Shown: piece after piece, positions 26,054 through 34,873 of the stretch
How the letters are laid out: each line of letters opens with the position of its first letter
Numbering within the stretch: position 1 is the stretch's first letter
Source: Roseiarcus sp963805295
GTDB lineage: Bacteria; Pseudomonadota; Alphaproteobacteria; Rhizobiales; Beijerinckiaceae
Direction of reading: 5' to 3'
Assembly: GCA_963805295.1 (NCBI GenBank)
Contig: CAWDTW010000025.1
Span: 36,283 to 100,282, forward strand
DNA: 64,000 nt
Notes under the pieces: model-generated
Database searches by the model: none
Told to the model about the DNA's origin: nothing
The model's input: the letters and a program-made list of their open reading frames with translations, nothing else
Translations under genes and position numbers: made by a program

Positions 26054-26851
26054 TTACTCCTTGATGTCGTCCGGACGCGGCATCGAGATTATATTGTAAC
26101 CCGCGTCGACGAAATGCACTTCTCCGGTCACGCCGTCGGAGAGGCTCGAGAGCAAGTAAATGGCTGCGCCGCCGACGTTCTCGATGGTTACGGTGCGCCT
26201 GAGCGGTGAGTGGGCGCGCTGGAAGTTGAACATGAATCGGGCGTCGGCGATGCCCGCGCCCGCGAGGGTGCGGATTGGCCCTGCGGAAACGGCGTTGACG
26301 CGGATGTTGTCGGGACCGAAATCGGCCGCCAGATAGCGTACGCTGGCCTCGAGCGCCGCCTTGGCGACGCCCATGACGTTGTAGTTCGGCATGACCCGCG
26401 TGGCGCCGCCGAACGTGAGAGTCAGCATTGCGCCGCCGGAGGGCATAAGCGCCGCTGCGCGCTTCGCCACTTCGGTGAAAGAAAACACCGAAATCACCAT
26501 CGTGCGGATGAAGTTGTCTCGGCTGGTGTCGGCGTAGCGGCCCTTCAGTTCGTTCCGGTCGGAGAAGCCGATGCAATGGACCAGAAAGTCAAGAGAACCC
26601 CACGCCGCGGCAATTTTTGAAAAAACGGAGTCCACCGACAGGATATCCTCGACATCGCAAAGCAGCACGTGCTCGGAGCCGAGGCTCTGCGCCAGCGGAG
26701 CGACGCGCTTACCGAGCGCTTCGCCGTGGTAGGTGAAGGCGAGTTCCGCGCCTTCGGCGGACAGCGCCTTCGCGATTCCCCAGGCGATCGAATGGTCGTT
26801 GGCGACCCCCATCACCAGGCCGCGCTTCCTGTTCATCAAGCCACACGACAT
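26054..26851 (-). CDS. fabI: enoyl-ACP reductase FabI
   Basis: NADH-dependent short-chain reductase for the last step of fatty acid elongation. The protein of 265 residues has the FabI opening GLMNRKRGLVMGVANDHSIA, the active-site pair in YNVMGVAKAALEASVRYLA (Tyr-x6-Lys), and the substrate loop GPIRTLAGAGI. It follows fabB on the same strand by 60 bp. The order fabA-fabB-fabI is the standard unsaturated-fatty-acid block of Hyphomicrobiales. Confidence 0.96.
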   Translation of the reverse strand: MSCGLMNRKRGLVMGVANDHSIAWGIAKALSAEGAELAFTYHGEALGKRVAPLAQSLGSEHVLLCDVEDILSVDSVFSKIAAAWGSLDFLVHCIGFSDRNELKGRYADTSRDNFIRTMVISVFSFTEVAKRAAALMPSGGAMLTLTFGGATRVMPNYNVMGVAKAALEASVRYLAADFGPDNIRVNAVSAGPIRTLAGAGIADARFMFNFQRAHSPLRRTVTIENVGGAAIYLLSSLSDGVTGEVHFVDAGYNIISMPRPDDIKE

Positions 26852-26911
26852 CGCTCACTCTTCGATAGACGATTTTGTTGGGGGTTGCACGCGCCAGAAC
26901 GCTCGCGACCA

Positions 26912-28135
26912 TCAGGCGTCGACGTGCTTGAGGACGAGCGTCGCGTTGGTTCCGCCGAAGCCGAATGAATTGGAAAGAATGGCGCGCAAATTGACGCTTT
27001 CCTTGCGCGCGCGGACGATCGGCATGTCGGCGAAGGCGGGGTCGATCTCGTCAATATGGGCGCTTTCGCAAATGAAGCCGTTGCGCATCATCAGCAGGGA
27101 ATAGATTGCCTCGTGCACGCCGGTCGCTCCTTGCGAATGGCCGGTCAGCGACTTAGTGGCTGAGATCGGTGGGCATTTCTCGCCCGAGCCAAACACTTCA
27201 CGCAGAGCCTCGATTTCCTTCATGTCGCCGACCAGGGTCGAAGTCGCGTGCGGATTGATGTAGTCAATCGGCGTCTTCACGGTGGCGAGGGCTTGGCGCA
27301 TGCAGCGGGCCGCGCCTTCGCCTGAGGGGGCGACCATGTCGTGGCCGTCGGAGGTCGCGCCGTAGCCGACAATCTCGCCGTAGATTTTCGCCCCGCGGGC
27401 CTTAGCCCTCCCGAATTCCTCGAGCGCGAGGACGCCGGCCCCGGCGGAAATCACGAAGCCGTCCCGGTTTCTATCGTAGGCCCGCGAAGCGCGCGCGGGC
27501 GTCCCGTTATAGGCCGAGGACATCGCCCCCATCGCGTCGAACAGGACCGACAGCGTCCAGTCGAGCTCCTCGCAGCCGCCCGCGAACATCACGTCCTGCT
27601 TGCCCATCGCGATGTGCTCGTAGGCCGCGCCAATGCAATGATTGGAGGTCGCGCAAGCTGAGGAGATGGAATAACTGATGCCCTTTATCTTGAACCAGGT
27701 CGACAGGGTCGCCGAAGCGGTCGAGCACATGGACTTCGGAACCGCGAACGGTCCGACCCGCTTCGGGCCTTTGGCGCGGGTGACGTCCGCCGCCTCGACG
27801 ATGGCGCGCGTCGAGGGTCCCCCCGACCCCATGATGATCCCGGTCCGCTCGTTTGAGACTTCGTCAGGAGCAAGGCCACTGTCAACGATCGCCTGATCCA
27901 TAGCCACATGGTTCCAGGCGGTGCCGCCGCCGTGGAATCGCATCGCCCTCCGGTCGACGACCTCCTCGGCGTTAAGCGTCGGCGCGCCTTGGACCTGAGA
28001 GCGAAAGCCGAGTTCGGCGAACCTCTCGGCGCGCGTGATGCCGGACTTGCCGGCGTGAAGGCTCGCCGTCACTTCCTGTGTGTTCGAACCGATTGAGGAC
28101 ACGATCCCCATCCCCGTGACGACGACGCGTCTCAT
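26912..28135 (-). CDS. fabB: beta-ketoacyl-ACP synthase I
   Basis: Condensing enzyme for elongation of unsaturated chains. It has 407 residues, starting MRRVVVTGMGIVSSIG. The catalytic Cys is in ISSACATSNHCIGAAYEHI; the two histidines are in INPHATSTLVGD and SLTGHSQGATG. The family and the link to fabA, 42 bp upstream, support FabB rather than FabF. Confidence 0.95.
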   Translation of the reverse strand: MRRVVVTGMGIVSSIGSNTQEVTASLHAGKSGITRAERFAELGFRSQVQGAPTLNAEEVVDRRAMRFHGGGTAWNHVAMDQAIVDSGLAPDEVSNERTGIIMGSGGPSTRAIVEAADVTRAKGPKRVGPFAVPKSMCSTASATLSTWFKIKGISYSISSACATSNHCIGAAYEHIAMGKQDVMFAGGCEELDWTLSVLFDAMGAMSSAYNGTPARASRAYDRNRDGFVISAGAGVLALEEFGRAKARGAKIYGEIVGYGATSDGHDMVAPSGEGAARCMRQALATVKTPIDYINPHATSTLVGDMKEIEALREVFGSGEKCPPISATKSLTGHSQGATGVHEAIYSLLMMRNGFICESAHIDEIDPAFADMPIVRARKESVNLRAILSNSFGFGGTNATLVLKHVDA

Positions 28136-28176
28136 GCCAACGTCTCCGTGATTGCGCGCCGCCGAGAGTTCGGCTT

Positions 28177-28701
28177 TCAGGCCGACGCAGGACTCGACGG
28201 ACTGAACAGGCCGACGCGCATGTCCTTAATGTCATATATGCGCTTGCCGTCCGCCTCCAGCCACCCGTCGGCGATGCCGAGAATTAGCTTGCCCCTGAAG
28301 ACGCGCTTCATGTCGACGCCGTAGACGATCTTCTTGACAGTCGGAAGCACCTGGTCAGCGAACTTCACCTCGCCAACGCCGAGCGCGCGGCCGCGGCCGG
28401 GCAGGCCGAGCCAACCGAGAAAGAATCCAGTCAACTGCCAGAGCGCGTCGAGCCCGAGACAGCCCGGCATCACGGGATCGCCCCTGAAGTGGCAATCGAA
28501 GAACCAAAGCGTCGGCCTGATGTCGAATTCGGCCCGCACCTCGCCTTTGCCATTGGTGCCGCCGGTCTCGGTAATTTCGCGAATGCGGTCGAACATTAGC
28601 ATCGGAGGCAGCGGAAGCTGGGCGTTGCCTGCGCCAAATAATTCGCCTCTGCCGCAGGCGAGGAGGTCTTCATAGGTGAAACTATTGCGCCGCTCTGTCA
28701 T
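28177..28701 (-). CDS. fabA: 3-hydroxydecanoyl-ACP dehydratase/isomerase
   Basis: The ATG at 28701 gives 174 residues (MTERRNSFTYEDLLACGRGE). The hot-dog active site is in FFDCHFRGDPVMPGCLGLDALWQL, with the His and Asp of FabA. It dehydrates and isomerises the C10 intermediate to open the unsaturated branch. An ISAs1-type element begins 136 bp upstream of its start, where irr lies in many relatives, so the native promoter may be shortened. Confidence 0.96.
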   Translation of the reverse strand: MTERRNSFTYEDLLACGRGELFGAGNAQLPLPPMLMFDRIREITETGGTNGKGEVRAEFDIRPTLWFFDCHFRGDPVMPGCLGLDALWQLTGFFLGWLGLPGRGRALGVGEVKFADQVLPTVKKIVYGVDMKRVFRGKLILGIADGWLEADGKRIYDIKDMRVGLFSPSSPASA

Positions 28702-28837
28702 TTGCGCCGTCTGCCCCTCGGGCCACGGCGGCGAGGCGCTCGGACCCTTCGAGCCGGCTTCGTAACACAAGCGCCCGGTGACCGAAAGCGCGGGGCGGCT
28801 ATGCCGGGGCGATCGCATCAGGTTAACGATTTCGCGC

Positions 28838-29993
28838 AGGGTTGGAAAATATGATTGCTGGTTGGCTTCGATTGATTCGGAGCCGGCCATGTTCAAAGCG
28901 CCGCCTTCGGCCGGCCTCCTCGACCATTTCTCGGCGCTCTCGGACCCGCGCCAAGGGTGGCGGGTTGTCTATCCGCCGCCCGAGATCCTGTTGCTCATGC
29001 TGTGCGCGACGTTGTGCGGGACGGAGGACTTCGTCGAAATTTGGATGTGGGGCGAGCAGCGCCTCGATTTACTGCGGCGTTTTATGCCCTACAAGCACGG
29101 CCTGCCCCGCCACGATACGGTCAACGACGTGATCGACGCGCTCGACCCGGTTCTGTTTCAGGCTTGCTTTTCCACCTGGGTCGAGGCGCTGCGCGAGCGC
29201 GCGCCCGACATCGTCGCCGTCGACGGCAAGACCTCGCGACGAACCCACGCGCGCGCCAAGGGCCGCCAACCGCTGCGCATGGTCAGCGCCTGGGCCGCTC
29301 GTCGGCGCCTGGTTCTGGCGCAGGAGGCGGTCGATGAGAAATCCAACGAAATCGTCGCCATTCCGCTGCTGGTCGAACGATTGCAGTTGACCGCCGCGCT
29401 CGTCACCATCGACGCCATCGGGACCCAAACCGACATCGCCGAACGGATCGTCGCCGGCTGCGGCCACTATTTGCTCGCGTTTAAGGCCAACCGACCGGTT
29501 CCGCACCAAGACGTCGTCGACTTTTGCGACGGTCCGCCCGCTGGCATGTCGGAACCCGTCCACACCACGACCGACGGCGACCATGGCCGCATCGAGGAGC
29601 GCCGCGGCGTCGTCTGTCACAAGGTCGACTGGCTGTTCTCGGACTGCCGCTACGCCGACGAACCGCGTCTCCCGCATCTGGCGATGTTCGACATGGTCGA
29701 AAGCCGCGTCGACCTAAACGGCCTCGTCGCGCGCGAGCCCCAATATTATCTCTCCTCAGCCAAGCAACGCCAAGACCTTCGCCGCCGCCGTGCGGGCTCC
29801 CCTGGGGCGTCAAGAACCGGCACCATTCGGTGCCGCCAACGGGCAACGGAACATGGCTGTCATCAAACACATGGACGTCAACCTGATCCGCAACCCAAAG
29901 GACAAACATGGCCTCAAAACTCGCCGAAAACTCGCCAACCTGAACTCCGATTACCTCGAGTTCCTCATTCGCCAAACCTCGCCGTTGACCTGA
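28838..29993 (+). pseudogene. ISAs1-family transposase gene with a degraded 3' part
   Basis: The transposase starts at the ATG at 28889: MFKAPPSAGLLDHFSALSDP, DxxR-type opening, then DIVAVDGKTSRRTHAR (first DDE Asp region), LVTIDAIGTQTDIAERIV, and HYLLAFKANRP. After YYLSSAK near 29760 the frame breaks. The remaining family C-terminus (NMAVIKHMDVN, KTRRKLANLNSDYLEFLIRQ) is found in the next frame up to 29993, with an internal loss where WVLDVVFHDD would be expected. CAGGGTTGG at 28838 looks like the left terminus; the right terminus was not found. The gene is dead as written. Confidence 0.82.
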
Positions 29994-30290
29994 AGCGATT
30001 CCCTTGGGCTGTGGAGCGATTTTGCCGCGGATAACGCATCGCGGCCACAAAGCTGGCCGGCTTTCGGGCGTCGGCGCCCAGACGGGGGTTTGCGGGGTTT
30101 GCGTTCGTTCGGCTCCGGAAACTTTGGCGTGATGCTTGTTGGGGTTTGCCTGCGAAGCGGCTCGTCGATCAGTTTTGGGTTGTCGGGAATGCGGCGATCC
30201 AGACACTGGGTCGAGAGGACGCCGCGACCGCCAAACCAAATTCTGCGGCGTGTCGCGGCCCGCCACAAAGCCGCGCCCGATCCTCGGGAG

Positions 30291-31773
30291 GTAATTGCTC
30301 ACGTCCCCGTTTGCGTTTTCAAGTTGCGCAAGGGAGGGGGCGGCCTTCGAGGGTTAGGCGGATGGCGTCTATGGCTCGGATCGATCTTCGCCGTGCGGTT
30401 TCGACGACGGATCGGATATCGGCGTAGAGCGCGGCGCCCCATTGGCTGCGAAAGCCGTTGGTGATCTTGCGGTAGACCGCGCAGGGGCGCAGCGCCCTCT
30501 CCGAGCCGTTGTTGGTCGCGGTGAGGTCGCGGTTGGTCACGAAGACGAACAGATGGCGGCGGACCTTCTTGATGATTTTCTGAAGCTTGCCGCCGGCTTT
30601 GTGGGTCGGGATCAGGCTCATCAGGCGGTCGAGCCGGCGGTTCAGATCGGCCTCGTAGATTTTGAGCGTGCTATCGGCCAGAGCGTCGCGTCGCCGCCCG
30701 ATGGCGCAGGCGCGCTTGAGCAGGCCCTTCATGCCCGGCGCGAACACCGCGTCGCCTTCGTCGACGGCGTATTGGACGTCGCGGATGAGATGGGCAAGAC
30801 AGACCTGATGCTCGCGCTTGGCCCAGCCCATCTGGCCGCCATAGCGGTCCGAAATCCAATAATCCGGGCGCCAATCGCCCAGGAAGGCCTCCACCACCGC
30901 CTTGGAGCGATGGTTGTCGGCGACGAAGACGGCGCTGTCGCGATGATGGAACACCCACAGCCACCAATTCGCCTTGCCGACCCTCATGCCGGTTTCATCC
31001 GAGGCCAGCGCCGTGCCGGCCATCAGCCGCGCCTTGATCAGGCTGGTCTGCGCCGCGAAGGGCTTCCGGCTGGCGGAAAGAATGTTGACCAGCGCGCCCT
31101 CGCTGATCTCCAGGCCGAACAAGTCGCGCAGCACATGGCTCAATCGCGCCAGCGGAATCCCCTGAACGGAGCGCAGATAAACCACGAAGGCGCGCAGGTT
31201 CGGCCCGAACGGCGACCCCGGCTCCAATCCCTGCGGGGGCTCGGCCTTGAAGCGCCTGGCGCAGCAGGGGCAAACGCCGCCATATAAAGAAACCCGCGTC
31301 ACGTCGGGCTGGATCTCGGGGATTTCGACCCGATCATAACTCTCGCATAGGCTTTGCGCGGCGTCGGACACATCCGTCCCGCAGCCTTGGCAGCGGCGGG
31401 CCAAGACTTCGCGCGTCGTGGTCGGGTTGGGATGAAGCGGACGATGCGCCCCGGCGTGCGGCTTGGCCTTGGCCTTGGGCGCCGAAGATTCCGACGGCTT
31501 CTGACCCTTCGACGGCGGAACGCTGGAATTATCAGGCGTCTTGGGCGGCAGGCCCAGCTTCGCCTCGAGCTCGGCGACCCGAGCCGTCAGAGACGCGACC
31601 TGCGCCATCAATGCGGCGATCAACGCGTCCTTCTGCGCGTGCGAGAGGCTCGAAAGGTCGGGGCCCGCAGACATGGACCCAACGATTTAGATTCGTCGCA
31701 GCCACGCCAGTCCCTCGACCTCCCCTGAGTCAATTCGCCGCACCCATCACGCGGAAATGGGGTGAGCAATTAC
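30291..31773 (-). mobile_element. complete IS66-family element with 8-bp target duplication
   Basis: The ends are GTAATTGCTCAC (30291-30302) and its complement GTGAGCAATTAC (31762-31773). Both flanks carry CTCGGGAG (30283-30290 and 31774-31781), an 8-bp direct repeat as IS66 elements make. GTAA termini are also typical. The 1483-bp element holds a single transposase gene, so it is the simple type without accessory tnpA/tnpB. It is inserted in an IS630 copy, which dates it as younger. Confidence 0.92.
30319..31674 (-). CDS. IS66-family transposase
   Basis: Intact 451-residue transposase. It begins with a coiled-coil leucine-rich segment (MAQVASLTARVAELEAKLGL), a proline/serine linker, then a zinc ribbon (CQGCGTD; CPCCARRF). 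The catalytic DDE residues fall in SDETGMRVG, ISDRYGGQMGW and NNGSERALRPC. No frameshift or stop is visible, so the element could be mobile. Confidence 0.93.
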   Translation of the reverse strand: MSAGPDLSSLSHAQKDALIAALMAQVASLTARVAELEAKLGLPPKTPDNSSVPPSKGQKPSESSAPKAKAKPHAGAHRPLHPNPTTTREVLARRCQGCGTDVSDAAQSLCESYDRVEIPEIQPDVTRVSLYGGVCPCCARRFKAEPPQGLEPGSPFGPNLRAFVVYLRSVQGIPLARLSHVLRDLFGLEISEGALVNILSASRKPFAAQTSLIKARLMAGTALASDETGMRVGKANWWLWVFHHRDSAVFVADNHRSKAVVEAFLGDWRPDYWISDRYGGQMGWAKREHQVCLAHLIRDVQYAVDEGDAVFAPGMKGLLKRACAIGRRRDALADSTLKIYEADLNRRLDRLMSLIPTHKAGGKLQKIIKKVRRHLFVFVTNRDLTATNNGSERALRPCAVYRKITNGFRSQWGAALYADIRSVVETARRRSIRAIDAIRLTLEGRPLPCAT

Positions 31774-31865
31774 CTCGGGAGATAACTGGATGCTTGATTC
31801 GCTTTCCATCCCACACAACTCGCACGATCACGAGCCTTTGGGAATCCTCCGTTAGCTACAGGACA

Positions 31866-33146
31866 CTAGTTCATCAATTCCATGAAACTGATCAATTGCA
31901 TGGGATTCAAGTGGCTGACGATGTCTTGTAGCCTGGCCTTTGATTCGCGGAAGAGGGACGAAGGTCATGACTGCCTGGCGGCGAGCGATTGAGTTGTCGA
32001 TCGAGGGAGAGGATTTGGGGAGGTTGATGTCGATTGCGCGCTCGCGCACCGAAGCGGCGAGCCGGGTCGAGCGGGCGCGAATGCTGCTGGCCTACCGGGA
32101 AGACCGGTCGTTCTTTGCGGTTGGCCGAGCCTTGGGGGTGCATCATCAGACGGTTCAACGCTGCGTCGAGCGAGCCCTGGCCTATGGTCCGATGGCGGCG
32201 CTCGATGATCGCCGTCGCCCGGGCAAGGAGCCCACGATCACGGCCGAGGCGAAGGCGTGGTTGGTGTCGCTGGCTTGCCGGAAGGCCAAGGACCTGGGTT
32301 ATCCGCACGAATTGTGGACGACGCGGCTTCTGGCCCGCCACGCCCGCGAGCACGCGCCGGCGGAGGGACACGTCTGCCTCGGCAAGCTGGTCCAGGGCAC
32401 GGTGTGCAAGATCCTCGACGAGCAGGAGGTCAAGCCGCACAAGGCGCGCTACCACCTGGAGCGGCGTGACCCCGACTTCCAAGAGAAGATGGCGGAAGTC
32501 CTGTGCGTCTATCGCCAGGTGAAAATCCTGAAGGAGAGCGCGGCCCAGTCGAAGACGGAGCCGAGCGATGCAGTGGCGATCGTCTCCTATGACGAGAAGC
32601 CCGGCATCCAGGCGATCGCAACGACGGCCCCCGACTTGCCGCCCGAACCGGGCGTGCACGCGGCCTTCGGCCATGATCATGAATACAAGCGTCACGGCAC
32701 GGTCAGCTTGCTGGCCGGCATCGATCTTCTCACCGGCAAGGTTCATGCCCTGGTCAAGGATCGTCACCGCAGCCGCGAGTTCATCGAATTCCTCAAGCTT
32801 CTCGATCAGGCCTATCCGACCCATACGGCGATCAAGCTGATCCTCGACAATCATTCCGCGCACATCTCCAAGGAGACGAAAGCTTGGCTCGCCGAACAGC
32901 CCCCGGGCCGCTTCGAGTTCACCTTCACACCCAAGCACGGCTCGTGGCTCAACCTCGTCGAGGGCTTCTTCTCCAAGCTCGCCCGCTCCGTCCTGCGCCA
33001 CATCCGCGTCGCCTCCAAACAGGAACTCAAGGACCGCATCATCGCCGCCATGGACGACATCAACCAGCATCCCGTCGTCCACACCTGGTCCTATAAGCTT
33101 GACATAGCAGCATGATATGATTCGAACCTCGAAAACGCTGAACTAG
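31866..33146 (+). mobile_element. IS630-family element (copy C), apparently complete
   Basis: The ends are CTAGTTCA at 31866 and its complement TGAACTAG ending at 33146. The left CTAG is the same four bases that end copy A', so the two elements abut with no spacer. IS630 elements insert at TA and duplicate it, and here the TA lies inside CTAG. The intact transposase gene fills most of the element. Confidence 0.75.
31967..33115 (+). CDS. IS630-family transposase (copy C)
   Basis: From the ATG at 31967 there are 382 residues. The N-terminal helix-turn-helix region (FFAVGRALGVHHQTVQRCVE) is followed by the DDE core: SYDEKPGIQAI, LILDNHSAHISKE and KHGSWLNLVEGFFSKLA. It is full length with no disruption. 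This subtype differs from the transposases at 33332 and 34425-36623, so at least three IS630 lineages are present. Confidence 0.92.
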   Translation: MTAWRRAIELSIEGEDLGRLMSIARSRTEAASRVERARMLLAYREDRSFFAVGRALGVHHQTVQRCVERALAYGPMAALDDRRRPGKEPTITAEAKAWLVSLACRKAKDLGYPHELWTTRLLARHAREHAPAEGHVCLGKLVQGTVCKILDEQEVKPHKARYHLERRDPDFQEKMAEVLCVYRQVKILKESAAQSKTEPSDAVAIVSYDEKPGIQAIATTAPDLPPEPGVHAAFGHDHEYKRHGTVSLLAGIDLLTGKVHALVKDRHRSREFIEFLKLLDQAYPTHTAIKLILDNHSAHISKETKAWLAEQPPGRFEFTFTPKHGSWLNLVEGFFSKLARSVLRHIRVASKQELKDRIIAAMDDINQHPVVHTWSYKLDIAA

Positions 33147-33150
33147 CTGT

Positions 33151-33267
33151 CCTGTCGGACTCGGGGTGCCGCTGATCGCTAACATATTGATATCATCGCA
33201 GTTTTCCGTTAGGCACGAAAAAGCAAACTGCAATTAAATCAACGACTTAGAGTTTAAGTCCGACAGG
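33151..33267. repeat. 117-bp remnant with 11-bp terminal inverted repeats
   Basis: CCTGTCGGACT at 33151-33161 and AGTCCGACAGG at 33257-33267 are perfect inverted repeats. Around them the similarity extends (AGCTGTCCTGTCGGACT against AGCAGCCTGTCGGACTTAA). The interior is AT-rich and non-coding. It looks like a MITE or an internally deleted insertion sequence squeezed between IS630 copies C and A. The parent family is not certain. Confidence 0.6.
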
Positions 33268-33270
33268 CTG

Positions 33271-34411
33271 CTAGTGTTCCGTAACTAACGGAAGGATTCC
33301 CAGCGGCGCGCGATCGTGCGAGTCGAGGGGGATGGAAAACGAATTATGCATCTGGTTGTCTCCTGAGGATCGGGCGCGGCTGGAAGGCTGGGTGGCGGGC
33401 CGAAACACGCCGCAGAAGCTGGTTTGGCGGGCGCGGATCGTCTTGATGTGGGCGCAAGGGGCCGGCGTGAGGGAGACCGTTCGGGCGACCGGCAAGACCA
33501 AACGAACCGTCGATCGATGGCGTGAGCGCTATCTTGCGCGCGGCGCTGCGGGGCTCGAACGCGACGCCACTCGTCCTGGCCGCAAGCCGCCTTTGGACGC
33601 CGCGACGGTCGAGCGGGTCGTCAACAAGACGCTGGACGAGAAGCCGCCGGGCGGCACGCACTGGTCTCTGCGCAAGATGGCCAAGGCGGTCGGTCTCAGC
33701 CATTCGAGCGTGCAGCGCATCTGGGCGGCGCATGGGCTCAAGCCGCACCTGACGCGCAGCTTCAAGCTCTCGAGCGACCCCAAGTTTTGTGAGAAAGTTC
33801 AGGATATTGTCGGGCTTTACCTCGACCCGCCGGACAAGGCGCTGGTGCTTTCGGTCGACGAGAAGAGCCAGATCCAAGCGCTCGACCGCACCCAGCCGGG
33901 ACTGCCGCTGAAGAAGGGCCGCGCCGGCACGATGACCCACGACTACAAGCGCCATGGGACGACGACCCTGTTCGCCGCGCTCGACGTCGCCACCGGCAAG
34001 GTGATCGGCGAATGCATGCGCCGCCATCGCCATCAGGAGTTTCTGCGCTTTTTGCGCACCATCGACCGCAACACCGCGAAATTGCTCGATTTGCATCTGG
34101 TCGTCGACAACTACGCGACCCACAAGCACCCCAAGGTCAGGGCCTGGCTCAAGCGCCACCCCCGCTTTCACCTTCACTTCACCCCGACATCGGCCTCCTG
34201 GATCAATCTCGTCGAACGGTTCTTCGGCCTGATCACCGACGACGCCATTCGACGCGGCGTCTTCCACAGCGTCGCCGAACTCAACGCCGCCATCGAAGCC
34301 TACCTTGAGCAACACAATGCCGCACCCAAGCCCTTCGTCTGGACCGCGCCAGCCGCCGACATCCTTGAGAAAGTCGCCCGTGGGCGACAAGCGTTAGAGT
34401 CGGTACACTAG
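33271..34411 (+). mobile_element. complete IS630-family element (copy A)
   Basis: Terminal repeats CTAGTGTTCCG at 33271 and the complement of CTAGTGTACCG ending at 34411 bound the element. The transposase stop TAG lies inside the right end. The right CTAG (34408-34411) is also the left end of copy B, so A and B share a junction. The left end matches the outer end of the older copy A'. Confidence 0.85.
33332..34411 (+). CDS. IS630-family transposase (copy A)
   Basis: Intact 359-residue protein. The N-terminal HTH segments are visible (RETVRATGKTKRTVDRWRERY; WSLRKMAKAVGLSHSSVQRIW). The DDE triad lies in LSVDEKSQIQALDR, LVVDNYATHKHP and PTSASWINLVERFFGL. The start at 33332 follows GAGGGGG. The reading frame closes in the terminal repeat. 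Nothing suggests inactivation. Confidence 0.94.
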   Translation: MENELCIWLSPEDRARLEGWVAGRNTPQKLVWRARIVLMWAQGAGVRETVRATGKTKRTVDRWRERYLARGAAGLERDATRPGRKPPLDAATVERVVNKTLDEKPPGGTHWSLRKMAKAVGLSHSSVQRIWAAHGLKPHLTRSFKLSSDPKFCEKVQDIVGLYLDPPDKALVLSVDEKSQIQALDRTQPGLPLKKGRAGTMTHDYKRHGTTTLFAALDVATGKVIGECMRRHRHQEFLRFLRTIDRNTAKLLDLHLVVDNYATHKHPKVRAWLKRHPRFHLHFTPTSASWINLVERFFGLITDDAIRRGVFHSVAELNAAIEAYLEQHNAAPKPFVWTAPAADILEKVARGRQALESVH

Positions 34412-34873
34412 TCGCCCGAGTCATTCAAAATGAGGGGTAGAGCCTCTTGAGCTTCACGCGGGCGTCGTCTGTGGTGAATTGCCAGTTGGCTTTTGCGTGA
34501 TGCTTGTTGCGGTGGTCCTCCCAGGCGGCGACTTCTTTTTCGAGGGTCGGCTTGTCTGGAATGCGGCGGCTCAGACATTGGCTCGACAGGACGCCGAGTT
34601 CGGATTCGGTCATGTCGAGCCAGCTTCCGTGTTTGGGGGTGTAGTGCCATTCGAACCGTTTGGCGAGGCGGCGCGCTTCTGGCGCGGGAAAGGCCGCGTA
34701 GAGCGAGGCGGGCGTGTGCGTGCTCAGATTGTCTTGGACCAGCCTGATTTGTTCGGCGTCGGGAAAATGCACGTCGGACAGTTCCTTGAGCACCTGCGCG
34801 TAATCGGCGGCGGCGTGGCGGTCGGTGACCTTGACGCGGCGCCAGCCCTCCAGCGGCGCGAAAATCATGAATA

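Larger units (their letters stand above)
30100..31869 (-). mobile_element. IS630 deletion derivative (copy A'), split by IS66
   Basis: On the minus strand an IS630 5' end reads from CTAG at 31866-31869 through an ATG at 31809 (MESESSIQLSPEDRARL) with the IS66 insertion between codons Pro-Glu and Asp. Past IS66 the sequence resumes and jumps from an N-terminal piece (VAGRDTPQNLVWRSR) straight to a C-terminal one (GVLSTQCLDRRIPDNPKLIDE). The middle DDE core has been deleted. The outer end matches the intact copy at 33271-34411 closely. The inner boundary near 30100 is approximate. Confidence 0.7.

Noticed and set aside
33110..33135. T-loop-like GATTCGAACCTCG after IS630 copy C
   Set aside because: There is no acceptor, anticodon or D stem around it; it belongs to the IS630 terminal region.
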